The translations under genes were made by a program, and so were the position numbers. DNA of 64,000 bases from Nissolia schottii. Lineage: Eukaryota > Streptophyta > Magnoliopsida > Fabales > Fabaceae. Below the pieces are notes generated by a model. It searched no databases. It was given only the letters and a program-made list of their open reading frames with translations, and was not told the DNA's origin. Location: assembly GCA_003254905.1 (NCBI GenBank), contig QANU01068405.1, forward strand, positions 1-64,000. Direction: 5' to 3'. Shown piece by piece: positions 35,563-47,500 of this stretch. The first letter of the stretch is position 1. Every line of letters begins with the position of its first letter.

Positions 35563-36795
35563 TGTTCGAGACAAGAGTGGGAGTGTAATATGTATATCTA
35601 TATATTGCAATGTATATTCTGTACATTGGAGTCTAAGCCTATTAATAGGTTGGAAACCTAACGGCCAAAATACAACGGCCAAGATACAACGGTCAAGAAC
35701 AAATTATAATCAAATCAAATCAAACATAATGTATATCAAATCATATCAAATCTAAATATATATTATTATTCTTAACACCCTCCCTCAAGCTAATGCTCCC
35801 CGAGCTTTAAGCTTGTCATAGTTCAACGGAGTACTGAGTGGGGCAGAACCAACAAAACGGCAACAAGGGCTGGGCAGAACCAGCGAAGGAAACAGTGGCT
35901 GGGCAGAACCAGCAAAGGTAACAACGGAGGCAACATCAGGAGTTGGGCGGAACCAACTAAGGCAACATCGAGAGCTAGGCGGAACTAGCTAAGGCAACAA
36001 TGATAGGCAACAATCGAGACTACGCGGAAGCAGATTAAGTTAACATCAAGATTATGTGGAGGCAGCGGAAGCGGGAATATGGGTTCAAGGTGGGAACCAT
36101 GGCTCTGATACATGTTAAACATCTTGAATAACACTAGTAAAGGGACACAACAAAGACTTACATAGAAAAGGCAGAGAATAAGAAATAATAGAATTGTATT
36201 ACGAGAGTTGTGTGTCTTTACATAGGAGGCTGAGCCTATTTATAGGCGGAAGACTCAACGGCCAAAACACAATGACCAAAAATAAATTACAATCAATTAG
36301 TAAGACTAAATCAAATCAAATCAAACATAATGTATATCAAATCAAATCAAATATAAATATATATTATTATTCTTAACACCCTCCCTCAAGCTAAAGCTCC
36401 TCGAGCTTTAAGCTTGTCATAGTTCAACGGAGGGCTGAATGGGGCAGAACCAACAAAATGGCAACAATGATAGGCAACAATCGAGACAACACGGAAGCAG
36501 ATTAAGTCAACATCAAGATTAAGTGGAGGCAGCGGAAGCGGGAATATGGGTTCAAGGTGGGAACCATGGCTCTGATACCATGTTCGAGACAAGAGTGAGA
36601 GTGTAATATGTATATCTGTATATTGCAATGTATATTTTGTACATTGGAGTCTAAGCCTATTAATAGGTTGGAAACCTAACGGCCAAAATACAACGGCCAA
36701 GATACAACGGTCAAGAACAAATTATAATCAAATCAAATCAAACATAATGTATATCAAATCAAATCAAATATAAATATATATTATTATTCTTAACA
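35563..36795 (-). mobile_element. TRIM-type element with three LTR-like segments
   Basis: Flanked by a perfect 5-bp duplication AATGT (35558-35562 and 36796-36800); unit A has the empty site AGAATGTAATGTC. The outer LTRs at 35563-35777 and 36581-36795 are 215 bp each and nearly identical. A third, different LTR-like segment (36113-36378) sits between them. On the minus strand the LTR starts TGTTAAGAATAATA, a primer-binding site TGGTATCAGAGCCA (36567-36580) follows the LTR, and a polypurine tract (AGCTTGAGGGAGGGTG) precedes the LTRs. No coding capacity. Confidence 0.85.
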
Positions 36796-37331
36796 AATGT
36801 AATGTCATAAAGTGATATAATAGTGATTCCAAGACTTAGTTGGATTTTACCAAATTTGAGGGGCAAAACCAAGTTGGCAAAATGAATATCTATGTGGCAT
36901 TCTCTAATGATCACATTATGTCAATCTTTGTCTTCTTCCTCATTGATTTGCTTGGATGAAGAGAGTTTGGAGAGAAGCAAAATGAGAGTAAAGAAAAAGG
37001 AAAGATTATGACATTTTCTCTTGCTTGGATGTGGAGAGAAAATAGGGAAAGGAAAACAAAAAAAGATGCGGACCCCTATTTTTTTTTTCTCTCAACAGTT
37101 GAAAAGAAAGTTACGGAAGAATAGTGTTTTATTTAAAATGACAACTCTATCCATATTTATCTCTCTGTCCATCAATTGAAGTAAGGATTAAAATGGCATT
37201 TAATATGGTTTCACATTTTCTTTCTTTTCATTTTCTCTTCATCCAAGCAATAAGAGAGAAAATGAACTTTTCTTTTTTTGTTTTCACTTCTCTTCATTTT
37301 CTTTTTCTCCATTTTCTTTCCTCATCTAAGC

Positions 37332-38211
37332 TGTTAAACATGGAAAATCGATAAATGGAACACCAAAAAATATAGGAGAAAGATAGATAACAGAGAAATA
37401 ACAATTGTATTATCTAAGTTGTTATGTGTGTTTTTACATAGGAGGCTGAGCCTATTTATAGGCCAAAGACTCAACGGCCAAAACATAATAGCCAAAAATA
37501 AATTACAATTAATTTAAAAGATTATAATTAAATCAAATCAATCAAATCAAATCATTAACATAAATTATTCTTAACACCCTCCTCCCTCAAGCTAAAGCTC
37601 GGCGAGCTTTAAGCTTATCATAGTTCAACGAAAGGTTGAGTGGAGCGGAACCAACAAAACGGAGGCAACAAAGGCTGGGCGGAACCAGCGAAGGCAACAG
37701 TGGCTGGGTAGAACCAGCGAAGGCAATAGTGGTTGGGCGGAACCAGCAAAGGCAACAACGGAGGCAACATCAGGAGTTAGGAGGAACCAACAAAGGCAAC
37801 ATCGAGAGCTAGGCGGAACTAGCAAAGGCAACAACGATAGGCAACAATTGAGACTACACGGAGGCAGATTAAGTCAACATCAAGATTATATGGAGGCACT
37901 TAAGGGAAAATTGGCAGAAGCAGGAATATGGGTTCAAGGTGGGAACCATGGCTCTGATACCATGTTAAATATCGTGAAAAAATCGATAAATGGAACACCA
38001 AAAAATATAGGAGAAAGATAGATAACAGAGAAATAACAATTGTATTATCTGAGTTGTTATGTGTGTCTTTACATAGGAGGCTGAGCCTATTTATAGGCCG
38101 AAGACTCAACGACCAAATCACAACGGCCAAGAATAAATTAAAATCAATTTAAAAGATTGTAATTAAATCAAATCAATCAAATCAAATCATTAACAAAAAT
38201 TATTCTTAACA
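37332..38211 (-). mobile_element. TRIM-type element with two LTRs
   Basis: Flanked by TAAGC on both sides (37327-37331 and 38212-38216); unit A has no insert here. LTRs at 37332-37576 and 37963-38211 resemble the middle segment 36113-36378. The primer-binding site TGGTATCAGAGCCA (minus strand) is at 37949-37962 and a polypurine tract lies beside the other LTR. The interior consists of imperfect repeats of GGGCGGAACCAGCGAAGGCA type and has no gene. Confidence 0.85.
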
Positions 38212-38367
38212 TAAGCAAAGGGAATGCAAGATGACATCATTGTCTCCTGATTAGGGAGGAATCCTAGGTGGATTAGAATACTAATTATGTGATTAAGCTT
38301 AATCTAGACTAGTTTAGGAATTTCTATTAAGATTAGGGATAATTGATCATTTTTCATCACTTATGTC

Positions 38368-38992
38368 TGTCACGCCCCAACTTAGGACATGATTACATGT
38401 AGGGCTACTGCCCTATGAAAGCACTGACGTGGTATAATAAACCAAGTGTGCGATCCGGGTCGACTCGGATTAGTCAAGACAAAGCCTTGGATACCGGGTA
38501 TGCAAGCTAAAAAAAAATTCCTTTTAATAAATTTATAAAACCACATTAAAAGGTTCTTTAGTCATGGATGAAAAATAAATTAGTTAGACCGATTGTTTAA
38601 CTAACAAGCTTACAAGCTTCCGCTGATTAAAGGAGAAGTGGAAGGAAACACTGGAACCGGCAAATTAATTTATTATTATAAGGACGATGAAGAAAGAAAC
38701 CTTCAAGGCGTGTGTTTATATTTTCGGTTTCATTTATTTGAAATTTAGAATTGACTATAATCACAATGATAGTAATGAAAATGATTATGTTATTGTTTCC
38801 CGTCATCATCTTCTTGACAATAAGGAGCGCAAATGGATTTATTATTGAGTTGAATTATATACAGGTGGACAGGTGGTCGCGGACATGCACCCGAATGCTA
38901 AAAAAAAACATTATTATTACAAATTTTTATTTTAGAAGTATTAATACTTAGTAGTTATTAGAATACAGTGCATTAATGGGTTAAGGGAACAA

Positions 38993-39024
<32 letters not shown>

Positions 39025-39822
39025 AACAAATAATAATGGACTTAGAAAATTAAATGGAATTAAAAAAAGACTAAAAGTTAGTTATTTTTTATATTATCTT
39101 TATATACAAACTAGTGGATCTAGACAAATATTTTGTGTCTGTCAAATGTTGAATTACTTGTGATTATTAAATGTGGATAATAGTAAGAAAGAAAGAGAAG
39201 GGAAGAGTATATTTTTTTAGTGTGAAATGAGAAGAAAATGTTTGCAAATGAAACAAAAATGAGAAAGAAAGAGCTCAAGAAGTGTAGTTAGAATCTATAC
39301 TAATAATAAAGAGGATACTAAAAGTAACCACTTTTTGGTCTTCACAAATTATATTATAACGTTTAGTGAATAAAAAAATTAAGCATAAACATGGAAGTGG
39401 AGGAGTGGGGGAATGGAGGAATATATTGATCATGAAATGGTAACAGTTAATAAATTGTGGGGAGTGGAGGAGTGGGGAGATAGAGGTGTACATTGAAATG
39501 GATTTTCAAAACTTTATTTTGTTTTGTTTTCATATTAAATCTTTTTAATAATATCAATATCTATTCTAATAATAATAATAATAACAACAACAATAATAAT
39601 AATAATAGTAGTAGTAGATAAAGGAAGTAGGGAAAAAATAAATCTCTTTTTTCTCTAATTTATTTTTTCATAATTATCCTTAGGTTTATTTTTTTATATA
39701 TTCACAAATTAAGGACACTAACGTACATTTTATTATTCACTATTCATTATTCACAACCACTTCTCTACTCACACCCCATTTCTTCCATGCTCCGACTTGA
39801 CAGGCACTTGTGATTGTCAATG

Positions 39823-39883
<61 letters not shown>

Positions 39884-41253
39884 TACATACATAAATGTAA
39901 TTATATACTTACCTTAAAAAAATAGAAAAATGACTTGACATGCACAAGAGTAATTCAATACTTGATGACAGGACGTGGTAGTAAATGATAAAAGAGATAT
40001 GTAAATAGGAGTTAGTGAGAGAAGTTAAGAAATTGAGTAGGTAACCACCAATTGGTTATGGAGTAGCGCTAACATGAGATTATCTTTTGATCTAATAAAT
40101 TGTTTTAAAATTAAATATAATTAAGGGTAAAAATGACATAATAAGTTGGACACTAAAACGTAGTCTTTTTCCTTCCCTTAATCCTTTTTATAGAATGTAT
40201 AAATATAGAATATAGTATAGAAATATAGATTATATTAAGTTGTCCATTGTGACACACCTCTCTTACCTGGGAGCCTCCCCTAATTATGGGACCACAGTCC
40301 TTAATTTCGGACAAGTGAATAAGATTAAACTAATTAGGGATGTTACCTTTCATAATTAGTAGACTTAGGACCTAATAACTCGGGTAAGTAATCTAGTTCA
40401 TCTAAAAGGCTTCACAAATAGTATACCTTATGGCAAATGACTTAGTTCAGTATGGGGTCAGCATCCCCACAGATCAGACTCAATATCATATAGCCTAAGG
40501 GTATGCGAACCCTCATAGATTCAGATAGTATTGAGAAAAGTTCCACAGATTTAGGGTATGCGTACCCTCACGGTATTCAGGTTCAACGTACCAGAACCAC
40601 GAGGATTTATCCTAGTGAAGCAAGGCCGAGCTAAGGTTTCCTTGAAACAATAATAGAGAGACGTCTCTCCTCGCGCCTCTCCACTGGAAATGGGCGCACA
40701 CTATAGATAGACCAGATTTACTCTTCAATAGTTATTCAGATTTAGTTAGAGTTTATCATATGATTATTTATCATTCAGTTAGATACATGTATGTATGTAT
40801 GTACCCTGTTTTATGCGTAGTATATGTTATGTATGTGGTACCGAGGTACCCACTACTGAGATGACAAATTCACCCCTCTGTCAATGATATTTTTTAGATA
40901 CAATAGAGGACAGTGAGAACGTCCCCTCATCCAGTAGCAGCGAGGTTCAACATCAGTAGTAAGCTTCGCTTCGAAGTGGGGCCTACCAGGGTTATGTCAG
41001 TAGATATGCTCCAGACTTACTAATGCAGGATCCCGTCATTTAGACCATTTAGATATTATGTATTTTTTAGTTTATCATTTTTATGAACGATATGTAACTT
41101 AGATATTATTCCCAGGTTTATTTATGAAATCAGTTATTTCTTTATGAAAATAAAGTTGTTATTTAGCATGCATAAACATTAGTATGACCACAACAGAGGT
41201 TTCGTAAGGGCAGTAGCCCTACGTTCGGTCACGTCCTAAGTTAGGGCGTGACA
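38368..41253. mobile_element. Element with inverted ends (unit B copy)
   Basis: Counterpart of 3418-6358 with ends TGTCACGCCCCAACTTAGGA and TTAGGGCGTGACA, the same internal RLK-upstream-like segment (about 38517-38960) and the same microsatellites. It shares the flanks with unit A, so it was carried along by the segmental duplication. Confidence 0.55.
39827..39880. repeat. (TAA)n microsatellite
   Basis: About 18 units; the unit A counterpart near 4970-4993 is much shorter. Confidence 0.9.
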
Positions 41254-41337
41254 ATTTTATCCTTTTTTTAAAATATGAATTTTTTTATATCGCTTGTATT
41301 GTATGTAATAGATTATTACTAGTGGGGATGCAGGCAC

Positions 41338-41914
41338 CGTGGTTGTTAAACTCTCGAGTTAACTCGTAAACTCTTACGAGTTTACGATTTTACTACACAA
41401 AACGAGTTAACACTTATGTAAACTCTTTTTTGGTAAACTTGTACGAGTTTAAGTAAACTCTCGATTCTACTAGCGAGTTTACGAGTTAAAATCTACCTAC
41501 GAGTTTACCTCAAAACATACAAATTTTGTAACTTTGTTAAATACTTACCTAATTTTGTTTATATTAAATAATATAAATTGAGTTTAGTTAGGTAATTTCA
41601 TATATTTATCATAATTGAGCTATGTTTTATTGAACTATAAAATAATACAGATACTGAATAAAATATGATATAACCACTACGGGACATGCATTAAGATGCA
41701 TTTTATGATATTCCTTTCATTAATTTAATTTAAAGTTAACATTATTCAATTTCAATTATAAATAAAATATATAATCAAGTTTAGTTCCTAATTATACTGC
41801 TTATAACATATTTTTTTACGTATGTAAACTCGTACGAGTTTACGAGTTGATTTTACGATTCGAGTTTACTGAGGCTCCACGAGTTTACTAAAACTCTCCA
41901 GTTTGACAACCTTG
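41338..41914. mobile_element. hAT-like non-autonomous DNA element
   Basis: Present only in unit B; unit A has the empty site GCAGGCACTTCGTACC. The ends CGTGGTTGTTAAACTCTC and (reverse complement) CAAGGTTGTCAAACTGG are imperfect inverted repeats. The flanks GCAGGCAC and GCAAACAC form a possible 8-bp duplication with two mismatches, which fits hAT. The ends are rich in CGAGTTTACGA / TCGTAAACTCG palindromes. 577 bp, no ORF. Confidence 0.65.
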
Positions 41915-43113
41915 GCAAACACTTTGTACCAGTGCCAACAACAATTGTAATCGTGGATTATGTAACTTCCTATTCCAGTTTATACTAAATGTGTGTTTTT
42001 ATGATCAACTCTTAAGGTCTTCTTCAGAAGTTGGTTCAGACTAAAAAATAAATTGTTTATTTATCAATATTTCTTCTTTTGAAATTAGCTTTGACATTAC
42101 CTGTAACAATTGCATTAATTGAAATTTGAAAAAACATTTTTTTTTTGCTGTGACTATCATAAAGAATTGACTTTGTAATTGAATGAGAGATGAAATGATT
42201 GTTTGATGACATACACAGAAAGGGCGACATTTTATTGTATTGATAATAAAAAGATAATTCAACATTTTAAAAATATAAACATGAAAAGATAATAATTGTA
42301 AATTGATCCTTTATTATTTTGTATTAATATATTTTTTATGCCTAAATATAATTATAACTCTTGTACAGCCGCTACTTGCGAAACGCAGTGTTTGACCTCC
42401 ACATGCCATGAAGACTTTGAACACAAAAGACTCCACGCCTATACACTAAAGTTCCTCACATTTTTTGCTCTCTTTTCATACTCCAACCAACTCTATTTAT
42501 AAGCTAACAACAATTGATTAGACAATCAGCTAATTACAGTCTCAATCTTAATAATTACTGATTTTCTATTTTATCAAATAAATCACTCTCATGCTTTTCT
42601 CTCATATCAATTAAAATAATCACAAACATTTTAACAGTCAATCTCTTAAGTGGCATGTTAGTCTAAAGTATCAACTTTAACCCTTTTGTACTTAGTTTGA
42701 GACTAAGCAACATCAACAACACAAATATTTTAAAAATAATTACAATAAATACATAAATCTCTAAAAGAACAGAAAATTATCAATTATCATCTTTCCGTAA
42801 GAATTTGCGTCAAACCCAAAAAAAGTAAAACCACATAAAATTTTTCCATCCCTCCTTTCTCCACTCTAAAGTAAACTTTGTGAACAAACCTTAGGAGTTT
42901 CAAATATTTTGTCATGTTTGCGAATAATTTTGGGATACAAGAGGTTTAGAAATTGAAGGGTTATCAAAACCCACAAAAGCCCTTCATTTTCAGTGCTTCA
43001 ATTTGGGGAAAAAATGGATGGAAACAATACATTAAAAAATTTGTGCTCTAAACTATTGCACTGATAAATTATTGACAAATACTTAATTCAAACATCACTA
43101 TGAGCGTGGGTAT
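41915..43113. other. Non-coding 3' flank of RLK gene B
   Basis: Collinear with unit A 6490-7258 plus 13366-13782 and uninterrupted here, which fixes the empty site of the Tat element. AT-rich, no gene. Confidence 0.5.
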
Positions 43114-44582
43114 TTATCTACCTGACATTATCGAATTTGTTACCTCATTTACGGAACAAATTCTATTTTGTGTTCTCTCTTCCATGGTCGGATTGGTATA
43201 AAATCCTGGTTGTTTAGGAGGAGGCAAATGGGCAGTTTCATTTGAAAAAAGAGAAATGACCTCAATCATAGTGGGCCTATCTCTTGCTTGTTCTTGTGTG
43301 CATAAGAGACCTATGTGAATGTACCGTAGCACTTGGATGGGAGGGCATGACCCTTCCAACATTGTGTCAATTAGCTTTAGAGCTTCACCTTCATTCCATA
43401 ATTTCCATGCCTAAGTAAAACAAGCCAAAATTCTTAATTGTTAGACTCGAGATATATATGCACCCATCAATAATAATTTGACAAAACACTAATTTTGGTC
43501 TTTGTCCAAAATATCGAAAGATAAAGTAGTCCATAAAATTTTAAAAGTTAACTGTAAGTCCCTAAACATGTAAAATAAGATAATTTAGTTCCGAACCATT
43601 CAAGATATAAGGAGACTTAGATTCCTATTTCGAGGATTAAAGTGTCTAGTTTATATGTTTTGAAATCGAAGTGTCATATATTTTGAGTAGGTAAGGACCA
43701 ATATTCATATTTTAAAAGACTATTTTGTCTCTCGAGATTTTGGTCAAGCAACATCAAAGGTTTTTTGTCTTAACTAATTGTATGGTTTGACATAACTTAC
43801 ATATACGACAAGATTGAGTGGATAATTAGTGTTATTTTTCTTTCCACTCACAATCTCGAGTAGCAGGATGCCAAAACTATATACATCAATTTTTGTCGAA
43901 ATTAGACCCATCATAGCATACTCCGGAGACATGTAGCCACTGGAAAAAAAAAATTAACCCATCAAAAAATATTATGCTTGAAAATAAAACATTAAAAAAA
44001 TTTATCTAAGTACTTACTATGTTCCAACAATTCTATTAGTTTGTTCTTCTGATTCTATCAACCCAAAGATTCTAGCAGTTCCAAAGTCAGAAATTTTTGG
44101 ATTCAATCCATCGTCAAGCAAAATGTTGCTAGCTTTCAAATCTCTATGTATCACTTTTAATCTTGAGTAATGATGCAAATATACTAGCCCTTGTGCAATT
44201 CCTTCAATAATTTGACATCGTATCTTCCATTCTAGCATGCTTCGTTTCTCGGAATCTACTTTACAGGAAAGGTCAATATACAAATGCAGACAAAGTATAT
44301 GATTAAAAAATTAAATAAATATAATTGAGCAAAAATTGTAAATAGGACAATGAGTGAGTAAATTTCCATACCAAATAGATAGAAATTCAAGCTTTTGTTG
44401 GGCATGTATTCATAGACTAATATTCTTTCGTCTTTGTGGATGCAAAATCCAAGAAGCCTCACTAGATTAGTGTGCTGGAGTTTCACAATCAGCATAGCTT
44501 CATTTTTGAACTCTACCAAGCCCTGTCCTGAGCTTTTAGAAAGCCTCTTTATCGCTATCTCTTTTCCATTTGGTAGTTTCCC
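43114..44582 (-). CDS. Exons 4-7 of RLK gene B: kinase core
   Basis: Exons 44582-44372, 44255-44018, 43939-43801 and 43410-43114 have the same lengths and phases as gene [19 protein letters not shown] and the [13 protein letters not shown] tail are intact. Differences from gene A are a few missense changes (for example WEIRCR to WKIRCQ, TQDQ to TQEQ). Confidence 0.85.
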
Positions 44583-47500
44583 CTTTATAAAATAAAAAAT
44601 AATATTGTATTATTTTTATTTAGTACAAAGTACATACTTGCTTATTGACTAGTTCTTGTTGTAAAATATAATTGAGGATGCGTATTGTAACATCCCGCTT
44701 TTTCACTGTCTGGATAATTAGTGTAATAAATAATTATAAGGTGATTAAGGAGGCGAGAAAATTTAACTATTACCTTTAATTCATAAGAATCATCTTTAAC
44801 TCATAAGAATAACATTCAAAATTGAGGTGTCGTGACCGGAGAATTTTTCGGAGCCTTAAGACGATTTTCGGACCAATCGGGCATTTTTTCGGATACCGAA
44901 AGTAACCGTAAAATACACTAATAAAATAATAATTTTCCGAATATTCCCACTGGACTCAACTACTAATAAGGAAAAATTAGTAGAGCGCGAGGGTATGTCC
45001 AGATTATTTTTCAGACATCCGCACGTAAAGTACCGGGAGTGCGAACAATAAAAACAAGATCAAGCATGATCAAAATTAGACTGACAGGATCATGTTTATC
45101 CATAATAGATATTTACATAAAATATACTATTATATAATATAATAATCTTAGTGAATAATAATAATAATAATATAATAATATTAATATATATAGTATATAT
45201 AATAAAATAAGAAAAGATATATTATATAGATATGTATGCATTAAGGACGGTGAGGCCCTGACACCAAAGTTCACTTTGGTTTTCTTTCATTTGTTTCTTT
45301 GTTTTCATATTACTCCCCCTGAAGCCTTATGCTTCATTTTCGTTTCTTTCTTCTCCCCCTCCCCTGACGCCACTTCCATCTTTTCTTTCATTTCCTTATT
45401 TTTGTTTTTCTTTCTTGCTGAAGCTACAAGCTTCATTTCTTTGGCCTTTGTTTCTTTTCTTTATTTCTTTGGCTCTTCACTTTGTTCTTTTCTTCATTTT
45501 TTGGTTGCTTTCCCTGAAGCAATTCATTTCATTTTTCTTTCTTTCCCTGCTTTTCCGTTCGTTTTCTTTCTTTCTTTGTTTTTCCTTGATCGTTCTTGCA
45601 CTGCTGTACTGCTGCCAGACGCCAGAAAAATAGCAAGATCGTCATGGAAGTGCTCAGGGAATTTTCCTCTTCACTTCTACCGTTTCCAAACTGGATTTGG
45701 AGGTGGGTAGTCCGATCACCCCTGTCTATGAGATTTTTAACTGTATATTTATGTATGTATTTTTTAGTAGGAAAAATTAGAAATATTATGAGAAAAATAT
45801 GGAGTTAGTGATGCTTGAAGGATTTTTAGAAATATTGAGGTTAGGAAAATATAACTGTGTTGGCTGGAACTGTGTAGGAAGCCTTAGTAAGCACTGAGAG
45901 AAGAAATTATATTTTCGGACGCTGTGACTTTCCCGCTGAGCGGCCGAGCACAAGACGACTTCCCCTACACTTCTTCCTCACCAGACCGCTCCCCCACAGG
46001 TGGGTAACTCTAGTTCCTCACCTCTTGATGGTGGATGAGTCTTTATGTGTTTATATGATTATGTGCCTATGTATGTGATTTAGTGATTTTATGATGAAAT
46101 ATGCTAGAAATGATGCTAGGTTTAGGAAGATGACTCTGAAGGGTCTTGTGACCTGGATTAGATAGGATTATTATGTGAATATGTGCAGTATATGTCGTAG
46201 ATGAATCTGTGAATGATGTGCAGTCTGTGATGTAATCTGTAGTTCTTCATGCATTCATGTTACACCAAGTCAAAAGATTAGAAATAAACCTAAAATAAAT
46301 AAAGATTCTGAAATGAACCATAGGAAACCAGATATAACATACTGCTGGTACAGAAATGCTGAAAAATGCTGAAAATGCTGAAACTGCTGAAAAGGGCCAA
46401 TGCCCAATGCTGAACAAGGGCAAATGCCCTATGCTGATAATGGCCATAGGCCACATGCTGAAAAGGGCTAAATGCCCCAATACTAAAAAGGCTATATGCC
46501 ACATGCTGAAAAGGCCGTGATCACGTGAGCCAACTATGATCCCACTTTAGGAGGTCTAGGCATCCTGAATGTGGAAGCCCGCCACAGGTGGTGTCTATAT
46601 GGCATACCTGGAGGTGTGCGGTTTCCACGCCTTTGCATTGTCGAAAGGGGGCAAGCCTAGGTGGGGGCACAATATCCGCCCACTGTCGAGGGGTCCCGAG
46701 GAGGCACACGGCAGGTGGAAGCCCACCGCAGGAAGGTTTAGACAGTGTCGGCCTACACTGAGGGTGCGAGGTTATTCCGTCATACTAGTGTCAACAGAGG
46801 ACATTACTATGGTGGGAATAACACTTATTCTGTTATGCTGTTCTATTCTGCTATGCTGCTATATTCTGTTATGCGGTTATATTCTGTTATGCTGTTATAT
46901 TCTGTTATGCACATGCACATTCTGTAATCATGATTATTCTGGTGATTCTGTCATGCTGATGCTGATGACTCTGCTAGACACACGCTACTGATTCTGTTAT
47001 ATTTATGTTAGATGATGATATGATACATGCTCTGGTTGATGATTCTGTTATGCTGAATGTACTTTGATTATATGCTGTTATTTAGTCTGATTGGAATGTA
47101 TGATCTGCTGTTATGCCGTACCGTCGAGAGCACGCTCGAGACGGATTTCACGAAATGTTAATCAGCACGAGAATGTAGTAAGCAAGAGTAGTTCTCATGT
47201 CACCTAACAATGCTAATAAAGCCGTTCAGATAGGCCAGATAATAAAAGGGTAGGCTGTTTAGTATGTATGTTCACTTAGAAATCTCTGAGCGGCCTGAAG
47301 TCCGACATAATCTGATACGAGACTCAGGAACTAAAGTTATTTCCACTGAGAACCTACCGTTCTCATCCCCACTGTTTTATGACTTCAGGTGCTGATGATG
47401 AGTCCTATTTTAAGAATGCCGACGAGCCGCCAGCTGAGCCATGAGCGGCCATGACAGAAGGTAGACCGAATAGCTAGACGCCAGGATGTTTGCTGAGGGC

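Noticed and set aside
37625-37834. Leu/Ser-rich minus-strand frame
   Set aside because: Comes from the repeated interior of a TRIM; no start context or motif.
45276-45710. 144-codon hydrophobic frame as a membrane protein
   Set aside because: Produced by a pyrimidine-rich tract inside the solo LTR 44686-47855.
46569-46991. 140-codon frame
   Set aside because: Lies across LTR repeats (TATTCTGTTATGC units); no domain.
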